From Peromyscus leucopus (taxonomy: Eukaryota > Chordata > Mammalia > Rodentia > Cricetidae): a stretch of DNA of 64,000 bases. This document shows positions 22,731-33,653 of the stretch, in pieces. The translations under genes and the position numbers were made by a program. Numbering within the stretch: the first letter of the stretch is position 1; every line of letters begins with the position of its first letter. The stretch is taken from NCBI RefSeq assembly GCF_004664715.2, contig NC_051073.1:64989436-65053435 (forward strand), in the 5' to 3' direction. A model generated the notes under the pieces. It was not told the DNA's origin and did no database searches. It worked only from the letters and a program-made list of their open reading frames with translations.

Positions 22731-22939
22731 TAGCCAGGTTCCTATTGCTGTGGTAAAACACCACGACCAAAAGCAAGAAACAGTTTATTTGGCTAGTGCG
22801 TCCCAACCCCAGCCCATCATTGAGGGGAGCCAAGATCCAGACTCAAGCAGGACAGGAACCTGGAGGCAGGAGCTGAAGCAGAGGCCATGGAGGATGCTGC
22901 TTACTGGCTTGCTCAACCTGCTTTCTTTCTTTCTTCTTC

Positions 22940-23107
22940 TTCTTTTTTTTTTTTTTTTTTTGGTTTTTCAAAGACAGGTTTTTCTGTGTAGCTTTGCCCC
23001 TTCCTGGAACTCACTTGGTAGCCCAGGCTGGCCTCGAACTCACAGAGATCCGCCTGGCTCTGCCTCCCGAGTGCTGGGATTAAAGGCGTGCACCACCACC
23101 GACCGGC
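22940..23107 (-). repeat. B1 SINE, cricetid-type variant
   Basis: A T-run (22943-22961) precedes 'gtagctttgccccttcctgg', 'aactcacagagatccgcctg' and 'gtgctgggattaaaggcgtg'. Flanks 'caacctgctttct' and 'cagtctgctttct' look like a 13-bp target duplication with one or two differences. Low divergence suggests a fairly young insertion. Confidence 0.95.
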
Positions 23108-23197
23108 TTCAGTCTGCTTTCTAATACAACCCAGGACTACCTCCCACAGTGGGCTGTGCCCTCCCTCATCTATTATTAATCAAGAGAATGTCCCCGT

Positions 23198-23412
23198 GGG
23201 CTGGAGAGAGCAGTTAAGAGCGCCTGTTGCTCTTGCAGATAACCTGAGTGTCGTTCCCAGCACCCACATGGTGACCCACAACTGTCTATAACTCCAGTTC
23301 TGGAGAATCTGACACCCTCTCCTGGTCTTCGTGCATTTCGGGAACATACATGGTACAAGCAAAATACTCATACACATTAAATTTGATTAAATTAAAATTA
23401 AAATAAAAAAAA
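23198..23412 (+). repeat. B2 SINE
   Basis: Head 'gggctggagagagcagttaa', then 'gttcccagcacccacatggt' and an AT/A-rich tail. It is inserted in the medium rodent repeat. Confidence 0.93.
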
Positions 23413-23540
23413 CCTAAATGCTCCCTTAGACTTGCCTACAGGCCAATCTGACAAAGTCATTTTCTTAATTGAAATTCCTTCTTCCCAGATGATCCCGGCT
23501 CATGCCAAGTTGACAACAAACAGACAAACAACAAACCAAA

Positions 23541-24619
23541 AACCCAAAACACAACAAAAAACTAAACACAACTGAACCTCATAATTTTGTCTAATTCTAG
23601 CAGTTTGCTCAGATACCTGGTAGCCACATGTTTACTCTGCATGACTAAGTAACTGAAATGGGTGATTTGTCTTCCAGAGTGACCACCCCATGGCTCTTCT
23701 CATCAAGGGTGGTAGGCAGTGAGCTGACTTCCTAGGTCCCCCGACCTGCCCCTTTCCTGGGCTGTACCTGGTGTCCTTGAGTAGGTAGTTGTGAAGCGTG
23801 TTTCTGTTTTATAGTCTCTGTAAGCCTGGGAGCTCTGTGGAGGTAGAGATCCTGTCTGATCACTTCCGGGTGCTCCCACTCCAAGAACTAACCTAACAGC
23901 TGACAACATACAGTTCACCAAGTTAGGGTTAAGAATGAAGGAATGCTTGAACGTGTTCTTCCCATTGTCCTGAAGGGCAAGGGGTAAGGAGCCCAGGGCT
24001 GTTAGATGTTAGACAAGGAGACTGGATCGTTGTCTCTCCTCCTGCTGTGACTCTTCCTTCTTCCTTTGGCTTCCTAGTGGTTAATAGTCACTTCTATAAT
24101 CTCTAAAAACCCACGTTGATGAGGGCGTTCATCTTTCCATTGTGTGTAATACCCCCTCTTTGTCCTGTGGGGTGAATTCTGTGGCTTACTGAGGTAGAAC
24201 CTAAGTTTGTGTCAAGTACTTTGGCTGGGGATGGTATAGCCCACCAGGAGAGGTGTGGGTTTTGTGTTTGCCAAACCTAACAGCTGCCTCTTCTGTCCTG
24301 GTCATGCTGTTGGTCCCTCTGAACACTTAACCTTGCTCACTCCTGATGGTAGAGCTTGGGACTTGTCCTGGGTCACCTACAGTCATTTCCCCCCATTAAC
24401 AAGAGGGCCATGTCTAAATCTGTGCCTTGGTCTTGTCCTATCTCTGGATTCACCTTGTTTACTTGTATGTAGCACCCGTGTACATAACATACAAATAAAT
24501 AAAGTATTTTTAAAAAAGAAACTATTGCTAAAATAAGGGGCACATAGAAAGAGAATTAGAATGATTGGTGGGAGTCGGAGTCGAGAACAAATGGTGAAGT
24601 CTTAGAAAAAGGGTGCGTG

Positions 24620-24621
<2 letters not shown>
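23541..24621. other. Unique sequence
   Basis: Nothing recognised beyond A-rich flanks at 23541-23580. Confidence 0.5.
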
Positions 24622-24665
<44 letters not shown>

Positions 24666-24695
24666 CACGCGCACATGCGCACACATGTGCGTGTG
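24622..24695. repeat. (TG)n microsatellite followed by alternating purine-pyrimidine sequence
   Basis: TG repeats run 24622-24664 and then continue as CGCGCACATGCGCACACATG-type alternation to about 24695. This is a potential Z-DNA tract with a short palindrome (gcaca...tgtgc). Confidence 0.9.
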
Positions 24696-25570
24696 GTGTT
24701 TATACTCCCAGAACCGCTGGGAGGCAGAGTGGTGTGGTGTGTGTGTGTGGGGGGGGGCTGGGAGAAAGTACAGTTCTGGAACCAGGCCTGGAAAGTGTGG
24801 GGAGCTGCTTTGACCCGTGGTACATCCCAGCTATTTTGACCACTCTGCCACTACCCTAGGCTTCCCAGCCCTTCTCTTCTGGATTGACAACATCCTCCTA
24901 ACTGGTCATCTAGCCTCAGCCTGGGCCAAACTCATTTTCACACTCTGCCCCGCACCCCCCCCACCCACACCCTGACTCCTCCACCTACCCTAATCAGCTC
25001 CAGCCATTCCTAGGCCTGCCGGCCTCTATCGTATTCCATCTCCTTCCACGGAATCGGGGAGTGAACGGCAGAGAAGAGAACTTGATGTGTGCCCATCACA
25101 GCACAGGGCAGTGAGGGACGTGGGCCTTGGGCATCAGGAGCCAGCAGCCTACACAGCAGGAAGGACCTGGTGGATTCACTTAAGGCCCACGGCATCAGAG
25201 AAGAGAAGCTGGCCTGGATTAGGAGAGCTGGCCTACTCCTCAGCTAGAGTGACTGTCTGCCTCTAGAACCTTCTATGCCTGGGTGACATGATTCCTAAGT
25301 CCTTTAGCCCGTCCCGCGGCCCCCCCCCCCTGCTGTGTTTAGAAGCATTTAGGACATTAGTTTTGCTAGTGTGTTGAGAATCTAAACCAAACGACATCTG
25401 AATGATGGAAAGGAAGCCGTAGACCCAGCAACACCACAGACAGACAGACAGACATTTGCCGTATCTGGGTGTTGCCTACCCTCCACACCCTGGGCCTTTG
25501 CTGTGCTCACAGGAAGTCTGGCTCAGGTCTTCTCAAGCTCTTCACAGAGTTGCTGTAATTGGAAGAGCGA

Positions 25571-25572
<2 letters not shown>
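24696..25572. other. Unique sequence
   Basis: Nothing recognised. A G-run lies near 24748-24758, a C-run near 24950-24962, a second C-run at about 25319-25330, and a short CAGA repeat at 25437-25453. Confidence 0.5.

Positions 25573-25614
<42 letters not shown>
25573..25614. repeat. (AC)n microsatellite, about 21 units
   Basis: Perfect AC run. The open frames spanning it on both strands read only through the repeat. Confidence 0.97.
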
Positions 25615-25618
<4 letters not shown>

Positions 25619-26470
25619 GGGCCTGGCCTGAAGCTCTCTTTTCACAGGTCGACTTGGACATGGTTTCTAGGCTGCCATCAAGACCAAGAGGGTTAGTGAT
25701 AACTTCAGGAAGCGGGGTGGGGTTGGGGGGGGTCTTCTCACACGTCCAGGGCCAGCATGGGTCACCCCTAAATCTCCCATGCTGGATCATGAATCTTGTA
25801 GTATCTACACATGATGGGAGCCAGGCTGAGCTCCAGCACCAATACAGAAGAGTCAGGGGCAGCTCAAATAGTGTTCCCTCTACTGCAGTGCACGTTTGCA
25901 TATAATTCGCATATTATATAGAGCAGTATGGTTTCTTCTTTAAGACCCCAAGGACTAATACAGAGACTATTAAAAACTAGTAGTACAAAAGTGCATTGAT
26001 TAATTGTACATACAGCTAATACAAAAGCAGTGAACAGTACATAGGGAGGCTAAAAGATGGTTTAGGACGATGATTATGCTAGATCTGTAAAATTGATTGC
26101 ACACATAACCAATGTTGTTTCTAAACAAACACAATAACAGGGGGTTGAAAATGAAAGCCTAGGGAGCAGAGAGGGAGTTTGCAGGGTGGAAACTGGCTGG
26201 TGTCCAAGCAGAAAGCATGAAGCACCAGTCAGGCTGGGATCAACAGGACAGTGGTTGATGGTGTGTGGCTGCAGGGACGGCCCCTGGGGTCACTGAGTAC
26301 CACAAATCAGTTCACCAGCAACTGACGTGCCAGCGAGGGCGGGGGGCACCGGAGGCAGCGTCTAGCCGGCAGAGGTGCTGAGGGCTGATGTGAACTGAAC
26401 GGTTGCTAGGTGCTAGCTCTGCTGAACGACACCTGTCTATTCATCTGTGTCATCTCATACAACCCTTTCG
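25615..26470. other. Unique sequence
   Basis: Nothing recognised. Confidence 0.5.
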
Positions 26471-26542
26471 GGGAGGCTGGCGTGGGACTAGCATGACCGC
26501 TTCTATTTATAGATGAAGAAACCAGTGCTCAGAGAGCTGAAA
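26471..26542 (-). repeat. MIR SINE fragment
   Basis: 'ttatagatgaagaaaccagt' followed by 'gctcagagagctgaaatc' is the reversed MIR core. It is truncated by the SINE that follows. Confidence 0.5.
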
Positions 26543-26696
26543 TCATCGGCAAGATGGCTCAGCAGGTACAGGTGCTTGCCACCAAGCCAGACAGCCTGAG
26601 CTATATCCCTGGAACCCACATGATGGAAGGAGAGAACCGACTCCCACAGGTGGTTCTCTGACCTCCACATATGTACTGTGGTGTGCGCACATGCAT

Positions 26697-26744
<48 letters not shown>
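26543..26744 (+). repeat. B3-type SINE with expanded CA tail
   Basis: 'ggcaagatggctcagcaggt', 'ggtgcttgccaccaagccag' and 'ggaacccacatgatggaagg' are the B2-superfamily (B3) body. Its CA-rich tail has grown to a pure run at 26697-26744. Confidence 0.8.
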
Positions 26745-26746
<2 letters not shown>

Positions 26747-26757
26747 TAATACATTTT

Positions 26758-26787
26758 AGAAAGAAAGAAAGAAAGAAAGAAGGAAAG

Positions 26788-26874
<87 letters not shown>

Positions 26875-26880
26875 AAAGAA
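26758..26880. repeat. (GAAA)n microsatellite, about 30 units
   Basis: An almost pure GAAA run with a few GGAAA/GAGA breaks near 26780-26790. It lies 13 bp beyond the CA tail of the preceding SINE. Confidence 0.97.
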
Positions 26881-27984
26881 ATTAAAATAATTGTCCAACC
26901 TTCAGGTAGCTGCCTAGATTGTCAGGCAGTGTATGCCTGGCTGCCCGACTCTGCAGCCCATGTGACTGACCTGTGTGAGGCCCTGGGTCGGCATAAAAGC
27001 TCCATTCTATGTCCTTCAAAAAGGTGAAGGGTTTTGCTTTTTGTTTTCCTTTTGATGGGTGGCAGCGGGGGCGGGGGGTGAGGGTGGGTGGATACTGGTA
27101 ATGTGTATTTACTGACCTGTGTCCTAAAATAATGGTGATTTCCATTTGTAGGAACTAATAGGACAAGACTTGCTCGAGAGATGTTTACCCTTGACCTCTG
27201 CTGCCAAAATCTAGGGCGTGGTCTCCGTCCAGATGATGACTCCTCATGGAACCAACCACTGAAGTCAAACCAAGGACATTCAGCAAATACCCTTGGGTGC
27301 TCGGAATGGATCCTTGCATATGTATTCTACAATTCTAGAAGTCCTCAGACGTTCTTCCTCTTGGCAAGCAGGAGTGATGGGCTGGCACTGAGGACCATGT
27401 GCAGAATCAGGCAAGGAGGAAGCCTGCTCAAGTGTGCTAACTGCTGCCTGGAGTGCGCAGTGAGACAGCCTGGGTTCCAGCTCTTCTCACTCTGTGTTTG
27501 GAAAGCTTGTCTAAGCCATATGACTCCAGTCATGACTTATTAAGCATGTGCCAGGTGTCGATGTGATCATTCCCTGCTTTGCCTCAACGCAGGCTTCTCG
27601 AGACAAATGATCTCTTGGGGATCTGCTAACGGCTGTAATGAAGACCCCAGATTTTATGTGCTTAGCGCAGTGACAGCTTCTTAGTCACGACTGGGCAGGT
27701 AGGACGTGGAGGGCTCTTCCAGGCACAGGCTCCCGCTGTCATGCGGCTTTCCCTTTTCCTAGGGTCCTGTGAAGACTAGGACCGGGATCACAGTGGCTCA
27801 GGGGCCAACTTGTAAGCGTTGCAACTATTTCACGATCCGCTTAACTAGTTTCTTAGACTCGTAGGGGTGAGGGGGCTAGGGCATTCCCATTATATGGTAA
27901 ATTATATGCCTCCCTCCACTGCCTGTCACAACCCACACCCTGAAGAAGCCGTAAGTAAGCTCTAGAACCTCAGAATGCGGCTGT
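26881..27984. other. Unique sequence with a possible MIR fragment
   Basis: About 27455-27545 is weakly MIR-like ('gacagcctgggttccagctc'). A plus frame at 27181-27543 (120 codons) covers it and has no domain. The rest is unassigned. Confidence 0.45.
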
Positions 27985-28110
27985 GGGTGGAGACAAGGCA
28001 TCGGAACAGCTGATTAAATTTGAATGAGACTGTTGAGGCAGGCCCTAATCCAGTGTGACTGGTACCCTAACAAGAATAGATCTGGGCAGCCAAGAGACGT
28101 GAGGGGCTAA
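27985..28110 (+). repeat. Old LTR/MaLR-like fragment
   Basis: 'gaacctcagaatgcggctg', then 'ccctaatccagtgtgactgg' and 'aagagacgtgagg' follow a well-known old mammalian LTR-type repeat. Its 3' part may be the fragment at 29255-29405. Confidence 0.45.
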
Positions 28111-29254
28111 AACACAGAGGGACGGCTGTTTGAGGATAGTATTAAGACAGCTGTCAAGAGCACTATACGTCAGAGACACAGATGGGTGTGTTTTGTGTCA
28201 TTTCACGCTGTCACGATTTATCTAGTAACAGTAAACTCATGAGCCATGTTGGCGTCATTGGCTGCAACTTGCCAAGTAGCTCTGGCTCCCCTTGAGAGCT
28301 GGCCAGTGGCAAGCATGGGCTCTTTTATCCTCATCTTAAATACCAAAATGAATTCTTATATCACGCATTACGCATCTCACAGTCCTTAGAGTTCTTTTCG
28401 TAACCATCACAAAATAGTTACAAAAGGCTTAAAGAAGGCATCGGAATTTAAAGCGTTCAAAAACAGGGAGGCAGGCAGAGAGCTGGTAGAGATGCAGACA
28501 CTGCAGGCGATTGGACAAGACGCCGAGGATCCTCTTAGAGAGCTGCTGGGGTCTCAGAACCAAGTTACAGGGGTGGCGGGATTAAGTCAAACCACAGAGG
28601 GAGAAGACTATGGAGGTCACAGCATCAAGGTACAGGCCTGGAGGACCATGGAAGGGAGGGGCAAGACCAAGTCCAAGAACAGATGGATGGATGGAGAAAC
28701 AGCCATTCGAGTAGGCTCTGTCAAGCAGTGGGATGCAACTGAGCCACCACCCTAGGGACAGTTGGTAGTTCTCTGCCTGTCAATGCCTTGGTGCACATGC
28801 TAGGTAGGCCCATGATAGGGCCGTGGGGCCAGTGTTATCACCTGCATGGTGTTAATATCCCCCTCTTCAAGGGGCCCAAGTGGGGATGTCCTACCTTTCG
28901 TCCGTCTGGTGTGTTTGGGAAGTTCTTGGGCATGACTTTGATGCTGTGGTTTTAATTAAACCTATGTTCTGTGGTTTTGATTACACTCACGTGCTGACGT
29001 GATTCCAGTGTGCTTTGAGAAGTTTCTGTGTGATATCTTCTTACTTTCAAGAACAAGCTTCTGTCTGTCAGTCTGTGACTCACGGGTGGTGTTGGGCAGG
29101 TGGTGGCCACAACATGCACCATGACACATAGTCACCCTGCCTCTGCTTTTATCCTCAAAAAAAGAGCCAACTGCCCCTTGTGAAATGGAGTCACCCCAGG
29201 GCAAGGCACAGCCTGAAGGCCACTGTTCTGCATACTGTGGAGTCACCAAGACCT
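28111..29254. other. Unique sequence
   Basis: Nothing recognised. Confidence 0.5.
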
Positions 29255-29405
29255 AAGAACACCCGATTTCCATGGTAGCAATCTACAAGCCAAACTTTCT
29301 GACCCTATCACCTTCGACTTCTGGCCTCCCAAACTGAGAAAACAAATGTCTATAACACACCCGTGCTATAATGTTTTGTTTCAGCAGCCCGCACTAACTA
29401 ATACA
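29255..29405 (+). repeat. Old LTR/MaLR-like fragment, 3' end
   Basis: 'tctacaagccaaactttctg', 'cgacttctggcctcccaaac' and 'cagcccgcactaactaatac' match the end of the same old family. Confidence 0.5.
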
Positions 29406-30304
29406 ATATTTGCAGTGGGAACTCAGAAAAGGCGAGGTCAGCTGTCCATGCCACAGTCCCCCACTTGTCCCCTCCCCGCCCCACCCAGTGAGGACAAGCA
29501 CAGCTCCCAAGCTCCTGCATCCAGCTGAACATTTAGGATCTTCGGGTCTGTCGGATGATCTACAGCTTTAAACACAGGCTCCTGGCTTCTCTGGCAACAC
29601 GATTCCTTAGGCCTCCAGTAGATCTTCTTCTAGCCAATTCCATGTAGTAACTACACATAGAATTTTCTTCTGAGTCACAATTCTCAACCCCGTCTAAGCT
29701 GGGTCGGCTCTCTGGCACACCATTCTTTCTCAAACTTACCACAAAGCTCCCTGGCTTTGGAGAAAGGTATAGTCCCTGAAATGATTTTTTTTTCTTTTTT
29801 TGCTTCAGGACTTACTCACTGTGCCTTGTTGAGAAGAAAGATTCATTGGGCTTCTTTGCACATAATCTCTCTCTCAAAAAAAATTAAGTGTCTGGAAAAA
29901 GAAACTTGCGTTGTTACCAGCCTCTGAAATTTGGAGATTACTACAATAGTCAGTCGACCCTTACTAATACAGGGCTTCTTTTGATATGGAGAGGTAAAAA
30001 CCAAGCCCAAAGGAAGAAGTATGTCCGAAAAGAGGTCCTTTGTCCCCTCGCTTCAGGACATGAGTCCCTGACTCTATTCCATTTCCTTCTCACAGGCTGA
30101 CCAATTAGCTCTTCTTCACTGCGTCCGCTTTATTTTTAGTGTCTTGCTGAATGCAGTCCACAGACAGCACCAGGGCTAACCTTGTTCTCTGTTTCCATCC
30201 TCTTCCCCTAGGCGGATGACTTCCAGGTTATCACAGGCAGCGATGGGATCCGTAACACAGATCCCTGCTTACCTAGATTTTTGCTGCTCCTCATATGGTC
30301 ATTG
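29406..30304. other. Unique sequence
   Basis: Nothing recognised. The minus frame at 29560-29742 has no domain. Confidence 0.5.
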
Positions 30305-30312
30305 CTTTAAAG

Positions 30313-30552
30313 CAGAGGTTCTGAAGCTGTGGGTTGTGACCCCCCTGGGGGGTCATTCAAAGACCCTTTCATAGGAGTTGCATATCAGATATCCTGCATA
30401 TCAGATATTTATGTGACAATTCATAATGGTGGCAAATAGTTACAGTTATGAAGTAGCAACGAAATAATTTTATGGTTGCAGGGGAGGTCACCACAACATG
30501 AGGAACTGTAGTAAAGGGTCACACGCAGCATTAGGAAAGTTGAAAACTACTG
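30313..30552 (-). mobile_element. URR1-like hAT-Charlie nonautonomous DNA transposon
   Basis: Ends 'cagaggttctgaagctgtgg' and 'gttgaaaactactg' resemble the 20682 copy, as do the internal 'catatcagatatttatgtg' and 'cagttatgaagtagcaac' blocks. The flanking octamers ctttaaag and ttctaaag agree at six of eight positions, a decayed 8-bp duplication. Confidence 0.83.
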
Positions 30553-30560
30553 TTCTAAAG

Positions 30561-31554
30561 GAAATTTTCTACTCCAAGAAAAAAAAAAAAAATTCTTGTA
30601 TTACTCAAGGAAGGGAAACGTTGAAACAAACAGCTGTTAAAAAGCTCAGTGACCATAACAATTAATACAAAATCAAATGTCCATCTACCTCATGTCACGA
30701 TGTGCTACTGATTGGCTCAGTGGCGAAGATGGAAGAAGCAAGAACCGTGCTCCACGCTGTCACTCAAGGGCCCAGGCTCCTTCCATTGTGTGCATCCAGA
30801 ATTGGATAAAGCATTGGACTCCCTCCTGGTTTGGGCATCTAGTTGGTAGGTAGAGGAAGAAAGAACAGAAGGAAGCTCATAAGACTTTCAGGGCATGCCC
30901 GCTGCTTGCTAAGGCTTGCTCTAGCGAGTGCTCTTAAAATTCAGTCCACTCAGCCCAGGAAGAAACAGCGACACATATACAGTGTGCAGCCTTGCTTTCT
31001 CCATGCTGCTGATGTTATGGACACAGGGGTGAGTTGCTCAGTTCTCCCTGTAAAGGAGATGTCGTTACTTCTGCTGTAGGGAATGCTGCCTGCTGGGATC
31101 TTTACCTTTTAGCTCTCTCAGATGCCAAGTCGCTTCATCCAAGATGAAATCCTTTCTGCTGTGGCCCGCACTCAACGACTTAGCAAAGCCCAGCTATTTT
31201 GACCCAGTCGGGACAGCTATGGCTCCTGAGGGATTTTTAGCCAATGTTACCACTGGGTTTCTCTGCACTTTTTTTCTGTGTCCGTTCTGACTGTCTCCTT
31301 CTTCCTACCGCTGTTACTCCCGAGGCCACTCACCAAGAAGCCTAGACACAGACTGCTTCCTCAGAGGACCTATCCTTCCCCAAGGTAAATACCATAAATA
31401 TTTCCGTCAGAGTTCTGTTCCAATATTAGATTATTTTCCTTCCGTGGTGCTGTGGTTCCAGCAGCTACGGCAGTGCAGAGAGAAGACCACGTGCTCCTCC
31501 AAATGTATTTTAGTTGAATATTTACTTAAATACACTTGTGGGCTTAGCTTCCTG
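30561..31554. other. Unique sequence
   Basis: Nothing recognised apart from an A-run at 30580-30593, next to the URR1 element. Confidence 0.5.
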
Positions 31555-31670
31555 GCCAGGCCATGACCTCCTGAAAGACAGGGTCGATATGGTCTTCTGT
31601 GTGTCGTCAGCTCCTGGCCAAGTGCATGACACTTCACAGTTACTCTGTATGTAGCAAATGTGTGACTAAG
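31555..31670 (+). repeat. L2 LINE 3' end (ancient)
   Basis: 'gacctcctgaaagacagggt', 'ggccaagtgcatgacact' and 'agcaaatgtgtgactaag' follow the L2 3' end ('ctccttgagggcaggg ... gcacatagtaggtgctcaat'). It is strongly diverged. Confidence 0.45.
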
Positions 31671-31810
31671 AATAGCTGGAGAATGGTGGGAAGACCTCCT
31701 TATGCCACAGGCCAGGCCAGTATTTCCATGGAGGGCAGAAGACGCCAGTGGTGTTGAGGTATAAGTGTTGAGTGACTTACTTGAGATGATATTTGCTAAA
31801 TAGGTATTCT

Positions 31811-31974
31811 TTTTTTTTTCCTTTGTTTTTTGAGACAGGGTTTCTCCGTGTAGTTTTGGTGCCTGTCCTGGATCTCACTCTGTAGACCAGGCCGGCCTCG
31901 AACTCACAGAGATCTGCCTGGCTCTGCCCTCCGAGTGCTGGGATTAAAGGTGTGGGCCACCACTGCCACCCGGC
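31811..31974 (-). repeat. B1 SINE
   Basis: T-run, 'tgagacagggtttctccgtg', 'gaccaggccggcctcgaact' and 'gtgctgggattaaaggtgtg'. Short flanks 'tattct' lie on both sides. Confidence 0.93.
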
Positions 31975-33585
31975 GCTATTCTTTAAAAATTTAGAGTACT
32001 TTCGTTTGGAACGGCCGGTGACAATTATTGAGGAATAATGCTCCAGCCACCATGTCCTCTTCAATGTCGCGACCCTGAGTTAAAAGAATTCTACTGGGCA
32101 GAGCGAGTTAGAAGCCTGTGTGGCGGCTGAGAGGCGACATCAAATTTAACCTATTTCCTGAGCACCCCTGGTGGTGGGGCCTGGCAGGAAGGACTGGAGA
32201 GAGAAGCTGGTGTGGAGACTGGGCTCCCTGGGATGCTCATGGAAAAGCAGAGGAGACAAAACAAACTCACCGTGAAAACTCAAACTCTGTTGGCACAGGA
32301 AGGGAGACAGACAAATACATAGGACACAAATGCTGTTGGAGGTGGCCTCTGAGGCCGGAAGTGAACGCGACAGAAGGCCTCGGCTCTGAGTCAGAGACCT
32401 GTGTCATCCACGTGGCCTTCCACACTGCAGACACAGGGAGAAAGAGGGATAGACAACGGCTTCAGGTGGGTTAGAATAAAAACGATAGGTGATGGATGAC
32501 CGCAAGTCTAGAAAACCAGAAGACATGAGAAAATCAATAAGAGAAATTCCGTAAAGGAGGAGGGAGGCAGGGGAGGTTGGAGGGGGGAGGGAGGGGAGCT
32601 GGGAGGTAAAGAGAAGGGGGGGAAGGAGCACAGAAGAGACCTCTGGACATACATCGTAGTAGGTCCTCTCCAGAGGCTCAGATTGGCCTCCCCCCAGCCA
32701 CACACACACATATCTCCTACCTTCATTTGGAGTTCCAAAAGCTGCCCGTCCTTGGCTCTCAGAGTCTGTTCTCCTCCGCACAGGCCAAGGTCTCCCCGGG
32801 GCCTCCCGAGAGCCCTCCAGCAGCAGCGGCTCTCTGGCTCGGGGGAAGCGATGTGGAGAGCTGGGCCCCCTCGGAGAGGGTTCTGCTTGACTCCCATTCT
32901 CCACCTCCCTTCCTTTACCTCCCCTACCTGTGCGACCCCCACACCTGACAACCCTGAGCTGTCGATGGGACGATCAAGGAACCCAACCCGGTTCAGTCTC
33001 GCCTGCAAACGGTGGGCAGGGTCATCTCACTTGGCTGGAGGCAGAACCTGAGAGAAGGGAAATTCAAAGTAGAATTATAGGGGAAAGGAGAGGAGGCAGC
33101 AAAAATAACTCTTTAAAAAAAACCAGTAAGATAAGACTTCTTATTGGGGTTGGAAATTTGCTCTCTGGTTACTCTCAAAATTACACTCTTAAATGAGAAA
33201 AATAAAATGAAGCAGGTATTCTTCAGCGAGAAATGAGCACAAAAGCCTAACATTAATTGACCCAAGACCTTGGATAGTATAAGAACAATTTAATGAGAGT
33301 TTGCTAAGTGCCCTTCCTGATAAAACGGGGAGACAGGAGTCTCCTCGAATAGCTGCTTCCCTCCCCGGCTTCAGCTTCTTTGCTCTTCAGAAGAAGGGCT
33401 GGTCAATAAATTGTCCCCAGAGTCACCGGGTGGCAAACAGCCACCCAGCCTGATTGTCGGAGTGATACACTGGGTGGGACTCGGCACGTGTGTCCTCACG
33501 CCACGGCTGCTGACTCATTAGCGTGAGTGCTGAACCCACCCACAGCCAAGTCGCCCTGTCCTCTCAACTCCACAGGCAGGCTGTG

Positions 33586-33586
<1 letters not shown>
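31975..33586. other. Unique, GC-rich in the middle, no gene recognised
   Basis: 32730-33030 is relatively GC-rich with scattered CpGs. Two overlapping minus-strand frames of 166 codons (32404-32904 and 32508-33008) cross it. Neither has a domain I know. The second contains a segment (32928-33002) bounded by acceptor-like and donor-like sites, discussed in the findings. Confidence 0.4.
32553..32640. repeat. G-rich polypurine tract
   Basis: GGA/GGG-rich sequence over about 90 bp with several runs of four or more G's. It encodes Pro/Ser-rich tails on the opposite strand that are low-complexity. Confidence 0.85.
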
Positions 33587-33629
<43 letters not shown>

Positions 33630-33653
33630 ACACACACACTCACACACACACAC
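33587..33653. repeat. (CA)n microsatellite, interrupted
   Basis: CA units from 33587 to 33627, then CA with GTA, CTC and ATG interruptions. Confidence 0.95.

Larger units (their letters stand above)
22731..23540 (-). repeat. Medium-reiteration rodent repeat carrying two younger SINEs
   Basis: Pieces at 22731-22920, 23108-23197 and 23413-23540 join into one repeat ('aaaacaccacgaccaaaagc', 'acaacccaggactacctccc', 'cttgcctacaggccaatctg', 'catgccaagttgacaac'). A B1 and a B2 entered it at different points, so the host is older than both. Confidence 0.75.

Noticed and set aside
26503..27027. Frames of 118-131 codons, Phe/Ser-rich or Lys/Glu-rich
   Set aside because: Produced by the GAAA and CA arrays.
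32404..32904. 166-codon minus-strand frame
   Set aside because: Overlaps an equally long frame in another phase and reads through a G-rich polypurine tract. Kept only as a weak exon lead in the findings.
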